DNA of 64,000 bases from Flectonema sp. DT1601 (taxonomy: Eukaryota > Euglenozoa > Diplonemea > Diplonemida > Diplonemidae): the NCBI GenBank assembly GCA_964019425.1, contig OZ025801.1, positions 744,001 to 808,000 on the forward strand, given 5' to 3'. Made by a program: the position numbers and the translations under genes. The stretch's first letter is position 1. Each line of letters starts with the position of its first letter. Positions 1-10,757 of this stretch are shown here, one piece after another. The notes under the pieces were generated by a model. It saw only the letters and a list, made by a program, of their open reading frames with translations. It was not told where the DNA came from and did no database searches.

Positions 1-1411
1 CTACCTGTTGTACTTGCTCACTATGGGGGGTGATGCCAAACACCCAGAAGTACTTAACTACTTTCCTTCTTGCTGCCCAGGAGTTTCTGACCAGAACTAA
101 TAGAAAATAAAAAGTAGATGGGAAACAATAAAAAGTAAAATGCATATAACTGAAGTTAAACAAGACAAATGAAGTAACAGATCAGAACAGATAGGGAATA
201 AAAAGAAAAGATAAGCAAGCGTTATTGTAGTAAAAGATAACAAATAAACAAATGCAAGTATCAACACATGATTTAATTACACCAGCAGCTAACAAACAAC
301 ATAAAATTGAAGATCAGTTGCCAGAGTATTTCAACCATGGTAGAATACTCGCCCCTCTGGCAGGGATTATCCCAGACTTGTCCTTTAATCTAGTTGGACA
401 CCATGGCTTACAACCCTTCCAGAGGGAAGCACCATTATGACTTCTATTTTTTTTCTTCAAGAAAAATCATAAGGTGGGAACAAAGAAAAATGCTAAGAGG
501 AACCCCCTATTAACACCTAAGACATCTAAACTGCAGCCCAGCCTATGCCCAATGCACTAACAGGTCATTCCCTCACACTCAGATCAAAAAATCAAAGTTC
601 AGAGTGCATCTTAGCGTGAATGAGAGAATTTCCTCCCGCTTATTTTGAACAAAAGGGATAGGAGAAGGGATAGAAAACGAACATAACAATAAAATTCTAA
701 GTGAGAAACACTTAGCAGAAACACTTAGCAGCTTTTAAGGGGCTGAAAAGCAAAAAAAAAATCTAAGTGAGAAACACTTAGTAGAAACAATTTGTAGCTA
801 ATTAAGCTGAAAATAAAAAAATAAAAAATTTCTAAGTGAGAAATACTTAGCAACTTTTAGAACAAATATTTCAGTAAATAACCTGTAATGATTAAACCAT
901 TACAAGTTTGATGCCAAAACTGACAAGGACTGAGTTGAATTTCCAGGTGAGATTTGGACTGTTAGCTTTTGGCTAAGGCCCTCCCTGAAGAGCAAGAACA
1001 AAAAAACTACTCACACCTGAAGAAAACATACACAAAGAACACACTGTAAGCTGTGTGTGTATTTTGTGTTTGTCACAACAGGAGAGAAAAGAAAGAATGT
1101 CAAGGTTGGTCACCTTGCCTATCAACGCACAACATTGGTGGTCTCTACTAGACCCTGAGTGATCCCACTGGATCTCTCATCGTTCATAGTACCCTGTGTG
1201 AAGTTATAAAATCAAAGGTAAACTATGAACTACAAATGACTTAGCCTGTTATTATAATGCCACAGGCAGGCCCTGCATTCAGCAACTATCCAGCAGTGCT
1301 TGGATGTCCTGATCTTCTTCTAAAAAAAAGAAAGAAAAACAAAACTGTAGCTGGGATCACTCAGGATCAACAGACTACCAATGCTACCTGTTGTACTTGC
1401 TCACTATGGGG
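1..1411 (+). repeat. Partial units of the 1357-bp repeat
   Basis: The window opens inside a copy of the repeat that forms the large array at 3147-10757. A CAGGTGAG unit edge lies at 944 and the copy stops at 1411 inside the motif TCACTATGGGG, where retrotransposon tail sequence begins. This copy differs from the array units by scattered substitutions and a short insertion near 190-240, so it is an older relative. Short reading frames of 60-62 codons inside it are incidental. Confidence 0.9.
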
Positions 1412-2541
1412 AGCAGTTACTAAATGGATTACCTGTTGAGATCAAAGCTACCAACCAGGATCCATCCTCACTTCCTCCTGCGCCCCCTGTTTTAATTATT
1501 GAAAAAGATAGAAAAGAATATGAACTTCTGGAAGGAGTAATTCAACGGTTAACAGCAGAACGCGATGAATCGAAGACTTCTCTTTCTGCACTAGTTCGAC
1601 AATATGACTTAGTGGAAGATTACAGGAAACGTGAGCTCGCAAATCTGACTCAGAGAGCAGACCTATCGGAAATGGCGCTCTTTAATTACCATCAAAGGTT
1701 TGTTCTTCTGTCGAACGAATTGGAGACCAAATGTAATGAGGAAAGAGAAAGTAAAATAAGACTTTTCTATACTCAACAGGAGGTCGAGAGTTTGCGTGCC
1801 GCGCGTCCCCGCATGACCCACTTTAGTCAACAAGTTTCCCCCCGAACCCCCGTTTTGTATGAATCTGTTGCTATGATGAAGATAGCAAAGAACTACCTCT
1901 CGCTCTTTACAACTACGAGTAGTCTTTTTACTCCTCTTATTAAACCCCTTATCCCTACCCTTAATTATATCACCCCTCTTTGTCCTCTAGCCTCAATTCC
2001 TCCGACAATGCCGCAGAGTGAAGCTCTCGACCGCACGCCGACCAAGATTTTACGACAAGAGAGTCACGTTATCTCCGTTAAAGAGAATACACCTATTGCG
2101 AGACAATGGTCCGAGGGTAGGATTGACTTACTCGAGAATTACTGTCGAGCAGTAGATGACTCTCTCGAAACAAACGAGAAAGCGGCAGAGCTCTCAGAAC
2201 AACTTCTGGATGCCCAACTTCGCCTCTCGGAGCTGAATCACCAACGGTGTACAACTCACGCAGAGCAGCTTGAGCAATCCATGATGTTAACGGGACTGGC
2301 GAGCGATTTAAATGCTCAACTCGCCTTGGCACGGTCTCAAATTGCGGCCCTGAAGTTCCAATTAGCTTCATGGGCAGAAGGTTTGAGTCCGCCAGACACA
2401 GAAGAACATGAGGAAAATGAAACTCCGCCGAGAAAGTCTGAGCGTTCAACTCTGAAAAAACGAACCCCTCCATCAAGATATCGTTACAATCGAAGGAGAT
2501 GTTCTGCTGATGACGTTCACGGTGACTCCACCCCCTTGTAA
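1412..2541 (+). pseudogene. Detached copy of the retrotransposon coiled-coil tail
   Basis: An open frame matches almost base for base the C-terminal coiled-coil module of the second retrotransposon copy (about 22675-23804). It lacks the upstream endonuclease part, and its open frame starts only by chance in the flanking repeat. The protein is rich in Glu, Gln, Leu and Lys heptads, with a Pro/Thr/Ser-rich linker in the middle and a basic C-terminus ending at the stop at 2539-2541. Homology continues into the 3' non-coding part to about 2576. The motif TPIARQWSEGR is shared by all three copies in the window. Its near identity to the copy 21 kb away points to recent duplication or gene conversion. 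Confidence 0.75.
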
Positions 2542-2576
2542 TTCTCTTTTTCCTTACTTTCACATCACTTTGTTTA

Positions 2577-2707
2577 CTGTAAAGGGAAATATTCTCGCGG
2601 GGAAATATTCTTGCGGGGAAATATTCCCGCGGAAATATTCTCGCGGATTTGGAGATTTTTTTTCAAACTTGCGGGTTTTTCCCCACAAGAATATTTCCCT
2701 GCCACAG
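2577..2707. mobile_element. Short inverted-repeat element (MITE)
   Basis: A 131-bp element has imperfect inverted ends: CTGTAAAGGGAAATATTC on the left, and the complement of CTGTGGCAGGGAAATATTC on the right. Its interior reiterates GGAAATATTCTCGCGG three to four times. It begins exactly where homology to the retrotransposon tail stops. No coding capacity and no clear target duplication are seen. Confidence 0.6.
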
Positions 2708-2799
2708 AGGATTTTTGTGAAAGCCAGCCAGTTGATCAAGAATCTAAGAAATCTTCTAGCTGAACATCTGGACACGTCACATCGGTTCACCTTTAGCAC
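2708..2799 (+). repeat. Unassigned DNA, then short copy of post-endonuclease sequence
   Basis: Positions 2708-2756 match nothing recognised. Positions 2757-2799 repeat about 42 bases found at 11888-11932, the part of the retrotransposon ORF just after the endonuclease (residues ..NIWTRHIGSPLA). The junction into the reverse-transcriptase fragment at 2800 is scrambled relative to the normal order of the element. Confidence 0.6.
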
Positions 2800-3146
2800 T
2801 TTCCTGGTCTCGTGGTATGAAAGCGAAACCCCAGAAATGCATTGCCCACAGCTTTGTACAAGGGAAACCAGCTAACCCGGACCTGAAGATTAACAATGTT
2901 CCGATTACGAATCTCCAGGAAGCTGGAGAGTTCAAATACCTCGGGCGTTGGTTTGAGCCGAACGCCAAAGAACAGAAACTGCGAGAGCGCCTGACCACTT
3001 TTACCAGGAATTTTTTAAAAAAAGTCGACGCCATGCCACTATATGGGTCTCAGAAGGCTTGGTCTGTCCAACACTTGTTATTGTCAAGGTTAACATGGAG
3101 TTTAATGATCCATGACTTATCTCTCCCTTTTGCCAAAAGTGAGTTG
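2800..3146 (+). pseudogene. R2/NeSL-type reverse transcriptase fragment (thumb)
   Basis: This frame encodes the region just after the catalytic palm of an R2-like reverse transcriptase: a KAKPQKC motif, then the FKYLGRWF motif, then a helical thumb ending ..HDLSLPFAKSEL. The frame then enters the 1357-bp repeat array. The missing continuation (LDKIIKPFLKKWWGF..) is found on the far side of the array at 10758, so this is the left half of one interrupted retrotransposon. The catalytic YADD-containing part is not present upstream in this window. Confidence 0.8.
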
Positions 3147-6100
3147 AATTTACAGGTGAGATTTGGACTGTTAGCTTTTGGCTAAGGCCCTCCCTGAAGA
3201 GCAAGAACAAAAAAACTACTCACACCTGAAGAAAACATACACAAAGAACACACTGTAAGCTGTGTGTGTATTTTGTGTTTGTCACAACAGGAGAGAAAAG
3301 AAAGAATGTCAAGGTTGGTCACCTTGCCTATCAACGCACAACATTGGTGGTCTCTACTAGACCCTGAGTGATCCCACTGGATCTCTCATCGTTCATAGTA
3401 CCTATGTGAAGTTATAAAATCAAAGGTAAACTATGAACTACAAATGACTTAGCCTGTTATTATAATGCCACAGGCAGGCCCTGCATTCAGCAACTATCCA
3501 GCAGTGCTTGGATGTCCTGATCTTCTTCTAAAAAAAAGAAAGAAAAACAAAACTGTAGCTGGGATCACTCAGGATCAACAGACTACCAATGCTACCTGTT
3601 GTACTTGCTCACTATGGGGGGTGATGCCAAACACCCAGAAGTACTCAACTACTTTCCTTCTTGCTGCCCAGGAGTTTCTGACCAGAACTAATAGAAAATA
3701 AATAGTAGATGGGAAACAATAAAAAGTAAAATGGATATAACTGAAGTTATACAAGACAAATGAAGTAACAGACCAGAACAGAAAGAGGATTGTAATAGAA
3801 GATTACAAATAAAAAAATGCAAGTATCAACACATAATCAAGATACACCAGCAGCTAACAAACAACATAAAATTGAAGATCAGTTGCCAGAGTATTTCAAC
3901 CATGGTAGAATACTCGCCCCTCTGGCAGGGATTATCCCAGACTTGTCCTTTAATCTAGTTGGACACCATGGCTTACAACCCTTCCAGAGGGAAGCACCAT
4001 TATGACTTCTATTTTTTTTCTTCAAGAAAATCATAAGGTGGGAACAAAGAAAAATGCTAAGAGGAACCCCCTATTAACACCTAAGACATCTAAACTGCAG
4101 CCCAGCCTATGCCCAATGCACTAACAGGTCATTCCCTCACACTCAGATCAAAAAATCAAAGTTCAGAGTGCATCTTAACATGAATGAGAGAATTTCCTCC
4201 CGCTTATTTTGAACAAAAGGGATAGGAGAAGGGATAGAAAACGAACATAAAAATAAAATTCTAAGTGAGAAACACTTAGCAGAAACACTTAGCAGCTTTT
4301 AAGGAGCTGAAAAGCAAAAAAAAAAAATCTAAGTGAGAAACACTTAGTAGTAACAATTTGTAGCTAATTAAGCTGAAAATAAAAAAATAAAAAATTTCTA
4401 AGTGAGAAATACTTAGCAACTTTTAGAACAAATATTTCAGTAAATAACCTGTAATGATTAAACCATTACAAGTTTGATGCCAAAACTGACAAGGACTGAG
4501 TTGAATTTACAGGTGAGATTTGGACTGTTAGCTTTTGGCTAAGGCCCTCCCTGAAGAGCAAGAACAAAAAAACTACTCACACCTGAAGAAAACATACACA
4601 AAGAACACACTGTAAGCTGTGTGTGTATTTTGTGTTTGTCACAACAGGAGAGAAAAGAAAGAATGTCAAGGTTGGTCACCTTGCCTATCAACGCACAACA
4701 TTGGTGGTCTCTACTAGACCCTGAGTGATCCCACTGGATCTCTCATCGTTCATAGTACCTATGTGAAGTTATAAAATCAAAGGTAAACTATGAACTACAA
4801 ATGACTTAGCCTGTTATTATAATGCCACAGGCAGGCCCTGCATTCAGCAACTATCCAGCAGTGCTTGGATGTCCTGATCTTCTTCTAAAAAAAAGAAAGA
4901 AAAACAAAACTGTAGCTGGGATCACTCAGGATCAACAGACTACCAATGCTACCTGTTGTACTTGCTCACTATGGGGGGTGATGCCAAACACCCAGAAGTA
5001 CTCAACTACTTTCCTTCTTGCTGCCCAGGAGTTTCTGACCAGAACTAATAGAAAATAAATAGTAGATGGGAAACAATAAAAAGTAAAATGGATATAACTG
5101 AAGTTATACAAGACAAATGAAGTAACAGACCAGAACAGAAAGAGGATTGTAATAGAAGATTACAAATAAAAAAATGCAAGTATCAACACATAATCAAGAT
5201 ACACCAGCAGCTAACAAACAACATAAAATTGAAGATCAGTTGCCAGAGTATTTCAACCATGGTAGAATACTCGCCCCTCTGGCAGGGATTATCCCAGACT
5301 TGTCCTTTAATCTAGTTGGACACCATGGCTTACAACCCTTCCAGAGGGAAGCACCATTATGACTTCTATTTTTTTTCTTCAAGAAAATCATAAGGTGGGA
5401 ACAAAGAAAAATGCTAAGAGGAACCCCCTATTAACACCTAAGACATCTAAACTGCAGCCCAGCCTATGCCCAATGCACTAACAGGTCATTCCCTCACACT
5501 CAGATCAAAAAATCAAAGTTCAGAGTGCATCTTAACATGAATGAGAGAATTTCCTCCCGCTTATTTTGAACAAAAGGGATAGGAGAAGGGATAGAAAACG
5601 AACATAAAAATAAAATTCTAAGTGAGAAACACTTAGCAGAAACACTTAGCAGCTTTTAAGGAGCTGAAAAGCAAAAAAAAAAAATCTAAGTGAGAAACAC
5701 TTAGTAGTAACAATTTGTAGCTAATTAAGCTGAAAATAAAAAAATAAAAAATTTCTAAGTGAGAAATACTTAGCAACTTTTAGAACAAATATTTCAGTAA
5801 ATAACCTGTAATGATTAAACCATTACAAGTTTGATGCCAAAACTGACAAGGACTGAGTTGAATTTACAGGTGAGATTTGGACTGTTAGCTTTTGGCTAAG
5901 GCCCTCCCTGAAGAGCAAGAACAAAAAAACTACTCACACCTGAAGAAAACATACACAAAGAACACACTGTAAGCTGTGTGTGTATTTTGTGTTTGTCACA
6001 ACAGGAGAGAAAAGAAAGAATGTCAAGGTTGGTCACCTTGCCTATCAACGCACAACATTGGTGGTCTCTACTAGACCCTGAGTGATCCCACTGGATCTCT

Positions 6101-9100
6101 CATCGTTCATAGTACCTATGTGAAGTTATAAAATCAAAGGTAAACTATGAACTACAAATGACTTAGCCTGTTATTATAATGCCACAGGCAGGCCCTGCAT
6201 TCAGCAACTATCCAGCAGTGCTTGGATGTCCTGATCTTCTTCTAAAAAAAAGAAAGAAAAACAAAACTGTAGCTGGGATCACTCAGGATCAACAGACTAC
6301 CAATGCTACCTGTTGTACTTGCTCACTATGGGGGGTGATGCCAAACACCCAGAAGTACTCAACTACTTTCCTTCTTGCTGCCCAGGAGTTTCTGACCAGA
6401 ACTAATAGAAAATAAATAGTAGATGGGAAACAATAAAAAGTAAAATGGATATAACTGAAGTTATACAAGACAAATGAAGTAACAGACCAGAACAGAAAGA
6501 GGATTGTAATAGAAGATTACAAATAAAAAAATGCAAGTATCAACACATAATCAAGATACACCAGCAGCTAACAAACAACATAAAATTGAAGATCAGTTGC
6601 CAGAGTATTTCAACCATGGTAGAATACTCGCCCCTCTGGCAGGGATTATCCCAGACTTGTCCTTTAATCTAGTTGGACACCATGGCTTACAACCCTTCCA
6701 GAGGGAAGCACCATTATGACTTCTATTTTTTTTCTTCAAGAAAATCATAAGGTGGGAACAAAGAAAAATGCTAAGAGGAACCCCCTATTAACACCTAAGA
6801 CATCTAAACTGCAGCCCAGCCTATGCCCAATGCACTAACAGGTCATTCCCTCACACTCAGATCAAAAAATCAAAGTTCAGAGTGCATCTTAACATGAATG
6901 AGAGAATTTCCTCCCGCTTATTTTGAACAAAAGGGATAGGAGAAGGGATAGAAAACGAACATAAAAATAAAATTCTAAGTGAGAAACACTTAGCAGAAAC
7001 ACTTAGCAGCTTTTAAGGAGCTGAAAAGCAAAAAAAAAAAATCTAAGTGAGAAACACTTAGTAGTAACAATTTGTAGCTAATTAAGCTGAAAATAAAAAA
7101 ATAAAAAATTTCTAAGTGAGAAATACTTAGCAACTTTTAGAACAAATATTTCAGTAAATAACCTGTAATGATTAAACCATTACAAGTTTGATGCCAAAAC
7201 TGACAAGGACTGAGTTGAATTTACAGGTGAGATTTGGACTGTTAGCTTTTGGCTAAGGCCCTCCCTGAAGAGCAAGAACAAAAAAACTACTCACACCTGA
7301 AGAAAACATACACAAAGAACACACTGTAAGCTGTGTGTGTATTTTGTGTTTGTCACAACAGGAGAGAAAAGAAAGAATGTCAAGGTTGGTCACCTTGCCT
7401 ATCAACGCACAACATTGGTGGTCTCTACTAGACCCTGAGTGATCCCACTGGATCTCTCATCGTTCATAGTACCTATGTGAAGTTATAAAATCAAAGGTAA
7501 ACTATGAACTACAAATGACTTAGCCTGTTATTATAATGCCACAGGCAGGCCCTGCATTCAGCAACTATCCAGCAGTGCTTGGATGTCCTGATCTTCTTCT
7601 AAAAAAAAGAAAGAAAAACAAAACTGTAGCTGGGATCACTCAGGATCAACAGACTACCAATGCTACCTGTTGTACTTGCTCACTATGGGGGGTGATGCCA
7701 AACACCCAGAAGTACTCAACTACTTTCCTTCTTGCTGCCCAGGAGTTTCTGACCAGAACTAATAGAAAATAAATAGTAGATGGGAAACAATAAAAAGTAA
7801 AATGGATATAACTGAAGTTATACAAGACAAATGAAGTAACAGACCAGAACAGAAAGAGGATTGTAATAGAAGATTACAAATAAAAAAATGCAAGTATCAA
7901 CACATAATCAAGATACACCAGCAGCTAACAAACAACATAAAATTGAAGATCAGTTGCCAGAGTATTTCAACCATGGTAGAATACTCGCCCCTCTGGCAGG
8001 GATTATCCCAGACTTGTCCTTTAATCTAGTTGGACACCATGGCTTACAACCCTTCCAGAGGGAAGCACCATTATGACTTCTATTTTTTTTCTTCAAGAAA
8101 ATCATAAGGTGGGAACAAAGAAAAATGCTAAGAGGAACCCCCTATTAACACCTAAGACATCTAAACTGCAGCCCAGCCTATGCCCAATGCACTAACAGGT
8201 CATTCCCTCACACTCAGATCAAAAAATCAAAGTTCAGAGTGCATCTTAACATGAATGAGAGAATTTCCTCCCGCTTATTTTGAACAAAAGGGATAGGAGA
8301 AGGGATAGAAAACGAACATAAAAATAAAATTCTAAGTGAGAAACACTTAGCAGAAACACTTAGCAGCTTTTAAGGAGCTGAAAAGCAAAAAAAAAAAATC
8401 TAAGTGAGAAACACTTAGTAGTAACAATTTGTAGCTAATTAAGCTGAAAATAAAAAAATAAAAAATTTCTAAGTGAGAAATACTTAGCAACTTTTAGAAC
8501 AAATATTTCAGTAAATAACCTGTAATGATTAAACCATTACAAGTTTGATGCCAAAACTGACAAGGACTGAGTTGAATTTACAGGTGAGATTTGGACTGTT
8601 AGCTTTTGGCTAAGGCCCTCCCTGAAGAGCAAGAACAAAAAAACTACTCACACCTGAAGAAAACATACACAAAGAACACACTGTAAGCTGTGTGTGTATT
8701 TTGTGTTTGTCACAACAGGAGAGAAAAGAAAGAATGTCAAGGTTGGTCACCTTGCCTATCAACGCACAACATTGGTGGTCTCTACTAGACCCTGAGTGAT
8801 CCCACTGGATCTCTCATCGTTCATAGTACCTATGTGAAGTTATAAAATCAAAGGTAAACTATGAACTACAAATGACTTAGCCTGTTATTATAATGCCACA
8901 GGCAGGCCCTGCATTCAGCAACTATCCAGCAGTGCTTGGATGTCCTGATCTTCTTCTAAAAAAAAGAAAGAAAAACAAAACTGTAGCTGGGATCACTCAG
9001 GATCAACAGACTACCAATGCTACCTGTTGTACTTGCTCACTATGGGGGGTGATGCCAAACACCCAGAAGTACTCAACTACTTTCCTTCTTGCTGCCCAGG

Positions 9101-10757
9101 AGTTTCTGACCAGAACTAATAGAAAATAAATAGTAGATGGGAAACAATAAAAAGTAAAATGGATATAACTGAAGTTATACAAGACAAATGAAGTAACAGA
9201 CCAGAACAGAAAGAGGATTGTAATAGAAGATTACAAATAAAAAAATGCAAGTATCAACACATAATCAAGATACACCAGCAGCTAACAAACAACATAAAAT
9301 TGAAGATCAGTTGCCAGAGTATTTCAACCATGGTAGAATACTCGCCCCTCTGGCAGGGATTATCCCAGACTTGTCCTTTAATCTAGTTGGACACCATGGC
9401 TTACAACCCTTCCAGAGGGAAGCACCATTATGACTTCTATTTTTTTTCTTCAAGAAAATCATAAGGTGGGAACAAAGAAAAATGCTAAGAGGAACCCCCT
9501 ATTAACACCTAAGACATCTAAACTGCAGCCCAGCCTATGCCCAATGCACTAACAGGTCATTCCCTCACACTCAGATCAAAAAATCAAAGTTCAGAGTGCA
9601 TCTTAACATGAATGAGAGAATTTCCTCCCGCTTATTTTGAACAAAAGGGATAGGAGAAGGGATAGAAAACGAACATAAAAATAAAATTCTAAGTGAGAAA
9701 CACTTAGCAGAAACACTTAGCAGCTTTTAAGGAGCTGAAAAGCAAAAAAAAAAAATCTAAGTGAGAAACACTTAGTAGTAACAATTTGTAGCTAATTAAG
9801 CTGAAAATAAAAAAATAAAAAATTTCTAAGTGAGAAATACTTAGCAACTTTTAGAACAAATATTTCAGTAAATAACCTGTAATGATTAAACCATTACAAG
9901 TTTGATGCCAAAACTGACAAGGACTGAGTTGAATTTACAGGTGAGATTTGGACTGTTAGCTTTTGGCTAAGGCCCTCCCTGAAGAGCAAGAACAAAAAAA
10001 CTACTCACACCTGAAGAAAACATACACAAAGAACACACTGTAAGCTGTGTGTGTATTTTGTGTTTGTCACAACAGGAGAGAAAAGAAAGAATGTCAAGGT
10101 TGGTCACCTTGCCTATCAACGCACAACATTGGTGGTCTCTACTAGACCCTGAGTGATCCCACTGGATCTCTCATCGTTCATAGTACCTATGTGAAGTTAT
10201 AAAATCAAAGGTAAACTATGAACTACAAATGACTTAGCCTGTTATTATAATGCCACAGGCAGGCCCTGCATTCAGCAACTATCCAGCAGTGCTTGGATGT
10301 CCTGATCTTCTTCTAAAAAAAAGAAAGAAAAACAAAACTGTAGCTGGGATCACTCAGGATCAACAGACTACCAATGCTACCTGTTGTACTTGCTCACTAT
10401 GGGGGGTGATGCCAAACACCCAGAAGTACTCAACTACTTTCCTTCTTGCTGCCCAGGAGTTTCTGACCAGAACTAATAGAAAATAAATAGTAGATGGGAA
10501 ACAATAAAAAGTAAAATGGATATAACTGAAGTTATACAAGACAAATGAAGTAACAGACCAGAACAGAAAGAGGATTGTAATAGAAGATTACAAATAAAAA
10601 AATGCAAGTATCAACACATAATCAAGATACACCAGCAGCTAACAAACAACATAAAATTGAAGATCAGTTGCCAGAGTATTTCAACCATGGTAGAATACTC
10701 GCCCCTCTGGCAGGGATTATCCCAGACTTGTCCTTTAATCTAGTTGGACACCATGGA
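3147..10757 (+). repeat. Tandem array of a 1357-bp repeat
   Basis: Five full units and one partial unit are arranged head to tail. The CAGGTGAG landmark falls at 3153, 4510, 5867, 7224, 8581 and 9938, spaced exactly 1357 bp, and units look identical by eye. The last unit stops after about 820 bp at ..CACCATGG. The array splits a retrotransposon reading frame, with TTG on both sides (3144-3146 and 10758-10760), which suggests a 3-bp target duplication. Each unit repeats two small open frames of 78 and 62 codons, but nothing resembles a transposase or polymerase, so these frames are probably not genes. Confidence 0.95.
4261..4416 (+). other. Triplicated stem-loop inside each 1357-bp unit
   Basis: The hairpin CTAAGTG-AGAAA-CACTTAG occurs at 4261-4279 and 4329-4347, with a one-base variant at 4398-4416. 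It recurs in every unit of the array and in the partial unit at 1-1411. A second perfect hairpin, TGTAATG-ATTAAAC-CATTACA, follows about 30-50 bp further on. Their role is unknown. Confidence 0.7.

Noticed and set aside
2093-2563. Antisense 156-codon frame over the coiled-coil tail (also 23356-23826)
   Set aside because: It is conserved only because the underlying DNA is duplicated; it has no recognisable domain and lies opposite a clear coding frame.
3465-10486. Repeated small frames of 78 and 62 codons (MPQAGPAFSN.., MQVSTHNQDT..) in each 1357-bp unit
   Set aside because: They recur only because the DNA unit recurs. They have no family motif and their ends shift with truncation of the unit.
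10602-10757. ATG at 10602 as the start of the large endonuclease protein
   Set aside because: The first ~52 codons are 1357-bp repeat sequence; the open frame across the junction is chance. The real retrotransposon sequence starts at 10758.
3147-10757. Calling the 1357-bp repeat a Helitron
   Set aside because: A hairpin and CTGG/CTGT end are suggestive, but TTG appears on both sides, the terminal base context varies and no Rep/helicase gene is seen.
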